Assembly: GCA_963802795.1 (NCBI GenBank)
Contig: CAWDJV010000004.1
Span: 1-64,000, forward strand
Origin: JAIBJN01 sp963802795
GTDB lineage: Bacteria > Actinomycetota > Thermoleophilia > Gaiellales > Gaiellaceae
Direction of reading: 5' to 3'
DNA: 64,000 nucleotides
A program made the position numbers and the translations under genes. Below the pieces are notes generated by a model that worked only from the letters and a program-made list of their open reading frames with translations, had not been told where the DNA came from and did no database searches. Positions 25,859 to 33,943 of this stretch are shown piece after piece; the stretch's first letter is position 1; every line of letters begins with the position of its first letter.

Positions 25859-27537
25859 TCAGCAGGTTCCGGCCGCAACGCAAGGGTGGATCACGCGCAG
25901 CCGCTCCGTCCACACCCAGGTGGGCAGATCGCGGAAGCGCAGCACGCGGGCCGCACCATAGGTCGTCCAGTTCTCCGCCACGCCTCGTAGGTGAAGCGGG
26001 CTGACCGCCCCCATCGAGGAGTACATGCGGTACGACTCGGGTTTGGCGAGCTCGTACCCCCCTGTGTCGCCGATGTGAATCCCGTAACGCGCCATCGCGC
26101 GCAGGATCAGGCGCATGCTCGGATGGAGCGGCGTGCCGTTCGTGTATCGGAGCGCATCGATCTCCGCCTCGGTCAGGTCGAGATAGAGCCAGTCGCCGAG
26201 ACGAGGTGCGTTGACCATGGACTCACCGATCGCCGAGCACTGCCGAGCCTGGCCGAGCGCCGGCCAGATCTTGCCGTTGACGCACTTGACGACGCCGAAC
26301 AGGCCGTGCTGGATCACTCCGGCCGCGAGATCCTGCCCACGCAGCATTCCGGCGAGCAGGCTCCACCGCGCCGCAGTGGCCTGGCCGGTCCCGACGATGC
26401 CGTCTCCGTCGGCGTCGGCGACGAGGCCGCTGCCGTCTAGCCTGGACATCCCGCCCGAGGCGACGTTCCACGTACCGGATGCAGGTGGGCTGGTTGCCTT
26501 CCACAGGTCGATGACCGTCGTGCCGTCCACGATCGCAAGGTGGGCATCGCCGCCGTCGGCAGGCAACGCCCCAATCGGCACGCGGACCCGCCGGCCTTCG
26601 ATCTCGGAACAGGCGTACTGCGTGCAATGGATCGTGAGCTGACGCGTGTCGATCGCCGTGGCGAAGTAGTACGCGTGGCCGTAGTCCTGGCCCGAGCTCG
26701 GCTGAGTCGCCAGATTCCCCGGTGCGTAGTTCTGGCCACTCGCCCAGGCCGAGATCCTCGCCGCGATCGCAGCGCTGCTCGGGTCGAGGCGCACGTTCGC
26801 AGGGACGGCCATGTTGAACGGGCTCGAGGCATCGAAGGGCCGCCACATGTCGCTCCCGGCCGGCCAGAGCTTTCCGAGGCTGGACCAGGTCCCGAAGCCG
26901 TAGCTCCAGGTCGCCCCCGACGGCGGCGGCGGGTCCGGCGGCGGCGGTCCGGCTCCGGCGGCGGCGGCTGCGGGTCCGTCGTCTGCGTCTCGACCACGAG
27001 CTCCGGCACGAACGCGGCTCCGTAGGCCTCGCGGGAGTAGAAGCTGGCCGACCCCGAGCTGCTGAGCACGAACGAGACGGACCCGTTCCCCGTCACGGCC
27101 GTGGTGACGTCGAAGTCGCGCCACGTATAGCTGGACGTGTACGCGGGAACGGTGGCGAGCGTGGCGCCGGTCGGTGCGTTGGCATAGGTGACGCCGCCTT
27201 CGGACCACGCGCCGGTGGTCGTGCCGATGGTGAACCCGCTCGTCGAGGCGCCGCGCACGTACAGGCGTAGCGTGGCCTTCGAGACGGTCCCGGTCGTACC
27301 GCCGACGTCGAAGCGCAGGTACGAGCGTTGCACCGGTGAGCCCGTCGCGTACAGGTACCCCGAACTACCGTAGTTCGTGCTCGGGGCGTCCGAGCGCACG
27401 GAGGCATCGGCGGCGACCTTGAACGTTCGAGTCTCAACCGCGCTCCGTGCGGACGATGGAGCAGCGAGGCCCACGACGGTCGCGAGCAGCAACGGCAGTG
27501 CGCCGGCGAGACCGAGTCGGTCACGGAATGTCTTCAT
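25859..27537 (-). CDS. Secreted DNRLRE-domain protein with large uncharacterised C-terminal domain, one frameshift
   Basis: About 559 residues from ATG 27537. Signal peptide LALGAL-type (GLAGALPLLLATVVGLAAPS). Residues 35-190 form a DNRLRE/CBM96-like beta domain: DASVRSDAPSTNYGSSGYLY, QRSYLRFDVGGTTGTVSKAT, WSEGGVTYANAPTG and SFYSREAYGAAFVPELVVET. A Pro-rich linker follows, where the frame breaks (GC-only run near 26930-26960). The rest, about 345 residues, reads FDASSPFNMAVPANVRLDPS, HAYYFATAIDTRQLTIHCTQ, VNAPRLGDWLYLDLTEAEID and ends WTERLRVIHPCVAAGTC. Similar C-terminal regions occur in secreted actinobacterial proteins of unknown role; it may act on a polysaccharide. Confidence 0.75.
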
Positions 27538-27782
27538 GTCCCCCCTTTGAGTGCGGTGGAGGAGGAGACCGACCGCCTCGAGCCGAAGGGGACCCCACGC
27601 CGCGACGCATTCGCGGTGGCGTTCTTCCCCCGATCCGAGGCTGGACGGCCGCCTCGAAGCGGCGGCACACTAACCGAGATCGGCCGCCGGGGGCGCTACA
27701 AGGTGACTCGCCGGGGCCGACGACCTCGGGACCTCCTACATCGCGATCGACCTCGGCGAGGTCGTCTCGGCTCGGGCGTCGA

Positions 27783-28352
27783 TCAGGAGGGTGATGCGGC
27801 GCGGGCGGCGGCGACGGCTTCGAGTCGGGAGTTGACGCCGAGGGCGCGAAAGAGACGGCGGATGTGGTTCCTGACCGTCTCGGTGCTCAGGTGGAGCTCG
27901 GCGGCGATCTGCTTCGTCGAGCGGCCCTGCTCCAGAAGGCGAAGCACCTCGACTTGACGGGGGGTGAGATGCGGGTGTGGCGCTTTCGGCCTGTCGTCGG
28001 GGCGTTCCTCGAACAGCCCGAAGACGCCGACCACCCGTTCACCGCTCCTGAGCGGCACCGAGCTGATCTCCACCGGCACCCGCGAGCCGGCGGTCGAAAC
28101 CAAGACGGCGCTCGCATCTGTCGCCGGGGCGGTGCCGAGCAGCTTCCGGGAGAACAGCTCGCGGGCGCGCCGGCTGTCCTCAGGCGCGACGACGGAGGTC
28201 AACTGGCGACCGCGAACGTCGCCGAGAAGCCGCTCGGCTGCCGCATTGATCCACCGGACGACTCCCGTTTCGTCGAGGACGTAGCTCGGGACGCCGACGC
28301 TCTCCAGAGCCTGCTCGACGTCGCCGCCGATTTTCAGGCCGGTGGCCATCAC
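27783..28352 (-). CDS. PAS-LuxR transcriptional regulator
   Basis: 189 residues from ATG 28352. N-terminal PAS domain, residues 15-120: SVGVPSYVLDETGVVRWINA, AAERLLGDVRGRQLTSVVAP, VEISSVPLRSGERVVGVFGL. C-terminal LuxR/GerE helix-turn-helix, residues 125-185: LTPRQVEVLRLLEQGRSTKQ, IAAELHLSTETVRNHIRRLF. There is no receiver domain, so it would sense a ligand or redox state directly. Divergent from the secreted-protein gene at 28531, which is a candidate target. Confidence 0.9.
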   Translation of the reverse strand: MMATGLKIGGDVEQALESVGVPSYVLDETGVVRWINAAAERLLGDVRGRQLTSVVAPEDSRRARELFSRKLLGTAPATDASAVLVSTAGSRVPVEISSVPLRSGERVVGVFGLFEERPDDRPKAPHPHLTPRQVEVLRLLEQGRSTKQIAAELHLSTETVRNHIRRLFRALGVNSRLEAVAAARAASPS

Positions 28353-28530
28353 GGAAGTGTGGCTGATCCGGGCCGGCGATGGCGGAGCTGAAAGAGGTTT
28401 GCGCGAGAGACTCGATGTTCTTCCATGCCGGGGAATTGACCCAGTTGGGTCCTACCGGGCGAGTGAGGGAAGTCGATGTTTGTAGGGACGAGGCGATCAC
28501 AGTGATTGCTTCAAACACCGGAGGTAGGAA

Positions 28531-29078
28531 ATGCGCAAGATCATCACCGGCGTCATTGCTGTCGCGATGCTCGCCGTCCCGGCCGTCGCCAACGCGGCCA
28601 CCACCGACGTCGACGGCGTCGTCACCGTGGCCAAGGGCGAGGTCATGGCAGCTCGCTCGGCCTGAACGAGCGCCGCGTTCCAGAGACGGCCCGAAGGTGC
28701 TCACCGGCTCCAACGTGTTCACCGCGACCACCACCACCGGCGTGGGCTGCTCGGACGGCACCGTCCAGCACCACTACCGCAGCACCATCATCACCAGCCC
28801 GATCAACGTTCGCCCCGATCGTACAACGACCGGCAACGGCAAGACCACCGGCTGGAACCTGATGACCAAGGGCGCGAGCGTCATCACCGAGTCCAACACC
28901 TACGGCACCGCGTCGTCGGGCCGCTTCCCGAACTACGCCACCATCTGCGCCGGTCACGGCGGCGTGACGACGCTTCGCGAGCCTCGTGCAGAGCCACAGC
29001 GACGTGACGATCGACCACCTTCAACGGCACGCCCGTCAACATCACGGTCAACCCGTACGTGGCTCCCGATCGTCCTGA
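28531..29078 (+). pseudogene. Secreted protein of unknown function, frame-broken
   Basis: ATG 28531 starts a signal peptide (MRKIITGVIAVAMLAVPAVA, NAA cleavage) and DVDGVVTVAKGEVMAARSA, then runs into a stop at 28663-28665. One frame over the protein continues as GPKVLTGSNVFTATTTTGVG, VQHHYRSTIITSPINVRPDR and YGTASSGRFPNYATICAGHG. A further shift near 28990 gives SHSDVTI and FNGTPVNITVNPYVAP. It looks like a roughly 180-residue secreted beta-rich protein with two indels. No family recognised. Two terminators follow at 29098 and 29154. Confidence 0.5.
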
Positions 29079-29097
29079 TCCACCCGCACCACCGCAG

Positions 29098-29124
29098 CGC
29101 CCCCGGCTTACGCAGCCGGGGGCG
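29098..29124 (+). terminator. Terminator-like hairpin
   Basis: CGCCCCCGGCT-TACGC-AGCCGGGGGCG, a perfect 11-bp stem just after the secreted-protein gene. Confidence 0.65.
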
Positions 29125-29153
29125 ACGCCCTCGGCCACTAGCAGCAATCAGGT

Positions 29154-29179
29154 GAGCGCCCGGCTTCGACCGGGCGCTC
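29154..29179 (+). terminator. Second terminator-like hairpin
   Basis: GAGCGCCCGG-CTTCGA-CCGGGCGCTC, a perfect 10-bp stem with a stable TTCG-type loop, 30 bases after the first. Confidence 0.6.
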
Positions 29180-29551
29180 GTTCTGGTGGCGATCTCGCCA
29201 CCTTGACGGCCGGCGGGGTTGAAGCGAGTAGACGCAGGCGACCGTGTCGCCACCGCAGCCCGTAGGCCTCCTCGCGGGCGCAGCGCGTCAACAACCTCCC
29301 TGGGACATACAGCTAGTCCTGCCGCGAAGAGCCGACCCGCCTCATCGGGCAACTCGGCCGGCCAGAACGTCTGCGCCGGCGGCGCCTCGAGCCTCCCGCT
29401 CGGCAGACCGTCAGGCGGAGCGCATCCTCCGGCCCATCCCCCGTGGCGGACGAGCAACTCATCCGAGCGGGTCGCGCAGCTGGCGGCAGCGACCGAGAGC
29501 CGCCGGGGTCGCCCGGCGGCTCTCGTGTCTGGCCCTCTCAGCGAGTTGCGT
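29180..29551. other. Gene-poor stretch
   Basis: No convincing gene. It ends with a perfect 13-bp hairpin at 29495-29524 that probably terminates the minus-strand gene whose stop is at 29552. Confidence 0.45.
29495..29524 (-). terminator. Terminator of the secreted-protein gene
   Basis: GAGAGCCGCCGGG-GTCG-CCCGGCGGCTCTC, a perfect 13-bp stem 28 bases downstream of the minus-strand stop at 29552. Confidence 0.75.
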
Positions 29552-30139
29552 TCAGGCCGTGAGCGCAGCGCAGAGGGCGGCCTCAGTCTCCGGCGTGAAC
29601 GGGAACTCCACGAGGATTCCATGGTGTGTTCCGTCGGGGTACGTGAGACCCGCACCGTGGTTGATCACGCCGAAGCCGGGGGCGCTGATCTTGAAGTCGC
29701 CACCACTGTTGCGCGTGTCGACGGCAGTGGAGTCATCTCCCGGCGTCGTCCAGACCGTCCAGGTGCTCCAGTATCCGCTGATCTTCACCGTCGGCCCTGC
29801 CCCAGTCGGTGAGAGGCTCCAGGTCCCATCCAGGCTCGCAGCGACGTGCCGTCTTACGACCTTGCCATCCACATACCAGCGCGTCCCGTCGCCGCGGTAG
29901 TGGCTCGTCTGGTAGATCGCCCCGCAAGGGAGAACGTCGCCGGTCGCCTCGTTGACCGGCTCCTCAACCAGGAAGGTGTCGCAGATGACTTGGCGACCGT
30001 CCTCGCGGCAGACGGCATTGGGCGGCTCCGGCTCCAGCGTCGAGGGGTCGACGATCGGCCCCGCCGCGGCGGGCGCCGCCATCCAGATCAGGACGCCGCC
30101 TGCGAAAACGGCGGCCAAAGCGACAGACAGTCTTCGCAT
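29552..30139 (-). CDS. Secreted protein of unknown function (unit I)
   Basis: About 195 residues. Start set at ATG 30139 because AAAGGAGG precedes it by 4 bases (ATG 30142 overlaps the site). Signal peptide LSVALAAVFAGGVLIWMAAP, cleavage after AAAG. Mature part: VCREDGRQVICDTFLVEEPV, GAIYQTSHYRGDGTRWYVDG, SLDGTWSLSPTGAG, KISGYWSTWTVWTTPGDDST and HGILVEFPFTPETEAALCAA. Four Cys suggest disulfides. Not a family I recognise. Its upstream control region is clearly homologous to that of the unrelated TolB-like gene at 32410, including the palindrome. Confidence 0.7.
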   Translation of the reverse strand: MRRLSVALAAVFAGGVLIWMAAPAAAGPIVDPSTLEPEPPNAVCREDGRQVICDTFLVEEPVNEATGDVLPCGAIYQTSHYRGDGTRWYVDGKVVRRHVAASLDGTWSLSPTGAGPTVKISGYWSTWTVWTTPGDDSTAVDTRNSGGDFKISAPGFGVINHGAGLTYPDGTHHGILVEFPFTPETEAALCAALTA

Positions 30140-30260
30140 CATTCCTCCTTTCGTCGGTGCTTGATTCACGTCGACCGACGCTACGAGCCGGCGGGCGCGC
30201 GCGAAATGGGGCGGGCCACAGTCTTCGCTCCGTGCTCACCCGAGGATCTCGCCGCATGCG

Positions 30261-30278
30261 ATTGCGGCTAGCAACAAT
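30261..30278. promoter_or_regulatory. Module palindrome, site 3
   Basis: ATTGCGGCTAGCAACAAT, between the secreted-protein gene (minus) and the kinase remnant (plus). A GGGCGGGCCACAGT half-site-like sequence lies about 50 bases before it, exactly as at 33480-33547. Confidence 0.6.
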
Positions 30279-30317
30279 GCGATCGCGCACCGCCTCTGCG
30301 ACGATCAGGGCGTGAGC

Positions 30318-30540
30318 ACGACCGCGCCAATATCGGTGAGGACTGGTGACGGCCGGGTGAGAGATCGAGTGATCGAGGACGACGGTCTCGGCGGCGCCGA
30401 CCTGCCCGCGGAACGGGCCTGCGGGTCTCGCCGACCGGGTCGAGGCGCTCGGAGGCACCCTCCACGTCGAGAGTCCGGCGGGCGGGGGAACGCGACTCGC
30501 CGCCGAGATTCCTCTCGTCGGCGAGGGGTCGGAAATGCGC
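30318..30540 (+). pseudogene. Histidine-kinase C-terminal remnant (kinase-1 type)
   Basis: Residues readable in two frames, DGRVRDRVIEDDGLGGADLP and then GLADRVEALGGTLHVESPAG, GGTRLAAEIPL, match the end of the kinase at 33944-35569 (IEDDGRGGADPARGTGLRG and following). Only the last quarter of the ATPase domain survives; the receiver gene and the rest of the kinase are deleted. A single indel breaks the piece. It sits exactly where kinase 1 sits in the intact unit: between the palindrome and the stop of the TRAP-type gene. Confidence 0.8.
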
Positions 30541-30543
30541 GGG

Positions 30544-32007
30544 TCAGTCGATCTTTGTCCAGGGGTGCGTCGCCCACACGAACTGGTCGCCCGGATCCAT
30601 GGGAAGTACGGGCGTGAGGTGGAGATCGCCGTCGTCATCCACGGAGAAGGTGAACGTCAGGCTGTAGCCCCAGGCAGGGACGTAGAAGGTGACCTGGTCA
30701 TCGGCGACGGTGTACGTCGTACCTGCCTCACCAGGGCCGTCCTCCATGCGCCCGTCCTTCAGGGTGACGGTGATGATGAAGGGGTAAGCCTCCTCAGGAT
30801 CGACCATGCCGGCCTTCCGGGCCTCGTCGAGCGTGATCACATAGCGATAGGTGCCGTTCAGGGACGCGGGCGTCGTCCCCGTGCCCCCAGCTGTTTGCCC
30901 CGGCGCCGTGCCGGTGCAGTCCGCCGGGATGGCGAGCCCCGGTCCCACCGGGGTGGACTCCTTGAGCGCTTCGATCCGCTCGATGAACCTCTTCGTCTCC
31001 GGATGCTGTTCGAGCTTCGCGTAGACGGGGGCGAAGGCCGCTTCGAGCGCCGCCAGATCGGCAGCCGAGGCTTCCGCAAAGCGGGCGCCCGACCCACAGG
31101 CGTCGCCGAGGGCATGGGCATCCTTGTCGGCGAGCGCTGCCGATCGGGCCGCCGCGTCGCCGGCCGCCTCCTCAAGCCAGCCGCGCTGTTCGGCCGTCAG
31201 CGCTTCGAGACGTGCCGGGTTCGCGAGCAGCACATCCATCTGCGGCCACAGATGTACGTTGGCGGTCACGTAGGGAGCGAGAAGCAGCCACTTCGGGCTC
31301 CGGACGTAGAGCCACATGCTGAATTCGAACCCCTGGATCGCGCCCTTGCCGAGGGCCTCCTCGCGCTTCGACGAGAAGACCTGCGCGGGCGTAGCCCCGA
31401 GGGCTCGGATCGCTTCAGCCTGGCCGTTCGACCTCAAGGTGCCGAAGGTGATCCCCCGCCAATCCGCCGGGCCGACAATGGGTTGGGTGACGCCGATCGG
31501 CTTGCGGAGGCCGTCGGCGAGGACGCCGAGCCCGACCACCCCGAGATCGTCGAGCCCATGCATCATCTCCTCCGTGATCCCGCTCTCGATCACGGCGTTC
31601 TCGAGCGCGTAGCTATCGATCAACATCGGCGCCGTCAGCGCCTGGAAGCTCTCGACGCCCAGCGTGTCGAAGACGCGCGTTCCGACCCAGCCGAGGTCGG
31701 CGTCGCCCGCGGCGACATCGCGGACGACCTGCTGCTCGGCGTCGGAGGCGAACTCCGCCCATTCATCCACCGCCTCGATGCGCACTTTGCCGCCGGAGAG
31801 CTCCTCGACGTGCTTGACGAAGTACTCCACCGCGGGCGTCTGCCCGATATTGCCGCCTGTGCTGGCCAGGCGCAGCGTGACCGCCGCTCCTGGGCCGCCG
31901 GCCTTGTCCTCGCCGCCACCGCCGCCGCTGCAGGCCGCCGCGGAAAACGCCACGATCGCGGCGACGACGAGCGCCACGAGCCAGGTTCGATTCTTCATTC
32001 CGTCCAT
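30544..32007 (-). CDS. TRAP-type (DctP-like) binding lipoprotein A with extra C-terminal domain
   Basis: About 487 residues from ATG 32007 (AAAGGAG upstream). Lipobox at VAFSAAACSGG. DctP-like domain: YFVKHVEELSGGKVRIEAVD, QQVVRDVAAGDADLGWVGTR, FDTLGVESFQALTAPMLIDS, PIVGPADWRGITFGTLRSNG and NVHLWPQMDVLLANPARLEA. Residues about 375-487 form the extra domain: LNGTYRYVITLDEARKAG, FIITVTLKDGRMEDGPGEAG, SLTFTFSVDDDGDLHLTPVL and FVWATHPWTKID. Close paralogue of B (35584) and relative of C (20222). No permease genes accompany it. Likely an exported ligand-binding component of the sensing unit; its own kinases are reduced to remnants on both sides. Confidence 0.88.
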   Translation of the reverse strand: MDGMKNRTWLVALVVAAIVAFSAAACSGGGGGEDKAGGPGAAVTLRLASTGGNIGQTPAVEYFVKHVEELSGGKVRIEAVDEWAEFASDAEQQVVRDVAAGDADLGWVGTRVFDTLGVESFQALTAPMLIDSYALENAVIESGITEEMMHGLDDLGVVGLGVLADGLRKPIGVTQPIVGPADWRGITFGTLRSNGQAEAIRALGATPAQVFSSKREEALGKGAIQGFEFSMWLYVRSPKWLLLAPYVTANVHLWPQMDVLLANPARLEALTAEQRGWLEEAAGDAAARSAALADKDAHALGDACGSGARFAEASAADLAALEAAFAPVYAKLEQHPETKRFIERIEALKESTPVGPGLAIPADCTGTAPGQTAGGTGTTPASLNGTYRYVITLDEARKAGMVDPEEAYPFIITVTLKDGRMEDGPGEAGTTYTVADDQVTFYVPAWGYSLTFTFSVDDDGDLHLTPVLPMDPGDQFVWATHPWTKID

Positions 32008-32065
32008 GGTCTCACTCCTTTCACAGAGGATCGAGACCACGGTAGGACCGGGCAGGGGCAGGCAC

Positions 32066-32106
32066 ATCGTGGCTGACCCGAGAGTTGGATTGTGGCCAGC
32101 ACCAAT
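32066..32106. promoter_or_regulatory. Module palindromes, site pair 4
   Basis: ATCGTGGCTGACCCGAG (32066) and ATTGTGGCCAGCACCAAT (32089-32106), 23 bases apart start to start, i.e. about two helical turns. The same pair with the same spacing occurs at 37109-37149. It lies between the divergent TRAP-type gene A and the kinase-2 remnant. Confidence 0.6.
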
Positions 32107-32140
32107 GGGCCCGTCGTCGAAGGTGCCAGAATCGGGCGGT

Positions 32141-32188
32141 GGCGCGTCTCTTCGTCAGCCCGGCGAATCTTGCTCGGCTCGCCGGCAG
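32141..32188 (+). pseudogene. Histidine-kinase 5' remnant (kinase-2 type)
   Basis: GTG 32141 followed by ARLFVSPANLARLAG matches the start of the intact kinase at 37182 (ATLSVRPANLARLAA). Similarity stops abruptly near 32188, and a tRNA-like element follows within 85 bases. The preceding 60 bases are also homologous to 37120-37181. The rest of kinase 2 and its regulator are lost in this copy. Confidence 0.75.
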
Positions 32189-32271
32189 AAATGTTGCGGG
32201 AGATGTTTCGGCACTCCAGGCGCTCTCCCGAAAGATGCTGCAAACAAGCCAGTTCTGGCCGAGAAGAGCGA

Positions 32272-32318
32272 CTGGATCGCACCCAGGAGGTCGCCGGTTC
32301 GAGTCCGACTAGCTCCAT
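32272..32318 (+). repeat. tRNA 3'-half-like element, copy 2
   Basis: 45/47 identical to 13325-13371: anticodon-arm-like CTGG-ATCGCAC-CCAG, AGGTC, then GCCGG-TTCGAGT-CCGAC (one stem mismatch) and TAGCTCCA. No 5' half of a tRNA is present. It lies just after the break point in the kinase-2 remnant. Confidence 0.6.
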
Positions 32319-32352
32319 GAAAGAACGCCCGCAGGCCACCATCATGATGCTG

Positions 32353-32382
32353 AGAGAGAGCCCTCGGTGGAGGGCCCTCTCT
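32353..32382 (-). terminator. Terminator-like hairpin of the TolB-like gene
   Basis: AGAGAGAGCCCTC and GAGGGCCCTCTCT pair over 13 bp with one mismatch, 28 bases beyond the minus-strand stop at 32410. Confidence 0.6.
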
Positions 32383-32409
32383 GTGAGGATCGCTGGGCCG
32401 GCGCGGGCG

Positions 32410-33406
32410 TTATCTGACCAGCGGGTGCGTGCCCCAGTCGGAGGTCCCGTCCGCCCCTCCGTGCATGACCTGGGTGAGGCCGGTTCCGTCCGCGTTCACG
32501 GTGTAGATGCTCTCGCTCTCGCCCGCGGCGGTCTCCGTGAAGATGCTGAAGATGATCCTCTTGCCGTCCGGCGACCAGCGGGGATGGATACAACCTCTGG
32601 AGGTCGGGTCGGAGATGGGGCCGCCGCAGGCCGGTTCTGCTTGGAGACGGATCTCGCGCAGCCCGCTTCCGTTGGAGTGAACGACCCACAGCGAGTTGCG
32701 CTTGTCGGCGCGCACGCGGCGGGCGAATACGATCGCGTTCCCCTGCGGCGACCAGTCGCCGGGTGAGCTGACGATCGTCCCGGGAGGCGTGATCGGTCGC
32801 AGATGGCTCCCGTTGGTCTTGACGACGTACAGGCCGACGGGGTCGTCATTCTGGTCGAAGCGCGCGAAGACGAGCCGCTTGCCTTGCGGCGAGTAGTCGC
32901 CTGGCATGTCATAGCCTCGAGGGCTCGACGTCATCCGCGTCAGGCCGCCGCCGTCGGAGGAGCGGATCGTGTAGATGCCGTTCCGGCTCGAGTCCGGCTC
33001 CCCGAAGCCCTCGCAGGCGAGCCGTTTGCCGTCAGGCGACCACACGATGCAGGCGGTGAACAGGGTGGGATCGGACATCTTGAGCTGCCGAAACTCCCTC
33101 GTGTCCGGATTCACGATCGTCAGCGCGCAGTTCTCTTCGCCGTCCGTGCAGGCTGCGAGGATGGCGACCTCGCTGCCGTCCGGCGACCAGCGGGGCTCCC
33201 CGGACGGGCCGGCGGAAAAGAGCTGCTCCACGTGGCTCCCGTCCGGGTTCGCGGTGAAGGTCACCGTGCCGTCCAGGGCCGGATCGAATCGTGCGAACGC
33301 GATCCGGCCGTTCGGGCCGGGAACCTTCGCATCCGCCGGCATGGCGGCCACCGCCGCGAGCACGGCGACGCCGGCGAGCAGTGCCGAGAGCGATCAGCTT
33401 GCGCAT
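32410..33406 (-). CDS. Secreted TolB/WD40-like beta-propeller protein (unit II), one frameshift in signal peptide
   Basis: About 332 residues. ATG 33406 gives MRKLIAL; one extra base then shifts the frame, and the hydrophobic signal continues as ALLAGVAVLAAVAAMPADAK. The mature protein has TolB-type blades: GEPRWSPDGSEVAIL, ACIVWSPDGKRLACEG, PGDYSPQGKRLVFARF, PGDWSPQGNAIVFARR and HPRWSPDGKRIIFSIF, plus DGTGLTQVMHG at the end. PD40/TolB repeats form a propeller that often binds peptides or glycans outside the cytoplasm. It is divergent from the receiver and kinase-1 genes with a perfect palindrome between, so it is probably part of the same regulon. Confidence 0.85.
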
Positions 33407-33529
33407 TCTGATTCTCCTTTCGTCGGTGACTTCTTTCGTCGACCGACGCTATGAGGCGGCCGGGCGCCCGCGAAATGAGGCGGGCCACAGTCTTCGCTCT
33501 GTGCAGACCCGAGCATCCGCACGCACGCG

Positions 33530-33547
33530 ATTGTGGCTAGCCACAAT
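33530..33547. promoter_or_regulatory. Module palindrome, site 5 (perfect)
   Basis: ATTGTGGCTAGCCACAAT is an 18-bp perfect palindrome 35 bases before the receiver gene ATG (33582) and 124 bases from the TolB-like gene. It is the best version of the motif and the likely consensus. Confidence 0.7.
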
Positions 33548-33581
33548 GCGTCCGGCGGCGAACTTTGCGACGATCCGCCCT

Positions 33582-33935
33582 ATGCGCCCGACGGTGTTGA
33601 TCGTGGACGACCATCCTGAGTTTCGGGAGTCCGCCTCGGCGCTGCTGGAAGCCGAGGGATTCGCGGTCGTCGGCGGGGCCGCCGACGGCGATGAGGCGAT
33701 CGCCGCGGTCGAGCGGCTCCGACCGCAGGTCGTCTTGCTCGACATTCAGCTTCCCGATCTGGACGGCTTCGCAGTAGCCGAGCGGCTGGCGGCGCGATCC
33801 GATCCGCCCAGAGTCGTGCTCATCTCGAGTCGCGAGGCGGCCGCCTACGGGCCCCGACTGGAGGCGGCGGCTGCGCGGGGATTCATCCCAAAGCGGGAGC
33901 TCTCGGGCTCGGCGCTCGCCGCCCTCGTGGGCTGA
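33582..33935 (+). CDS. Single-domain response regulator (receiver only)
   Basis: 117 residues from ATG 33582: MRPTVLIVDDHPEFRESASA with acidic pair Asp9/Asp10, phospho-acceptor Asp54 in VVLLDIQLPDLDG, Ser in VVLISSREA and Lys104 in GFIPKREL. All switch residues are present, but the protein ends without the LuxR helix-turn-helix its NarL-type receiver normally carries. It would act as a phosphate carrier, sink or kinase modulator. Only 8 bases separate it from kinase 1, so the two are co-expressed. Confidence 0.9.
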   Translation: MRPTVLIVDDHPEFRESASALLEAEGFAVVGGAADGDEAIAAVERLRPQVVLLDIQLPDLDGFAVAERLAARSDPPRVVLISSREAAAYGPRLEAAAARGFIPKRELSGSALAALVG

Positions 33936-33943
33936 TCCCGCCC

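Noticed and set aside
30535..32076. 513-codon plus-strand frame antisense to TRAP-type gene A
   Set aside because: Exact antisense of a lipoprotein gene with clear paralogues; high-GC DNA gives long open antisense frames.
31995..32345. Minus-strand frame with GLEPATSWVRS
   Set aside because: Translation of the tRNA-like element and the kinase-2 remnant, no signal or codon bias.
33582..33935. Receiver-only regulator as a frameshifted NarL regulator
   Set aside because: After the stop the kinase ATG follows in 8 bases and no helix-turn-helix is readable in any frame, so it is a true single-domain protein.
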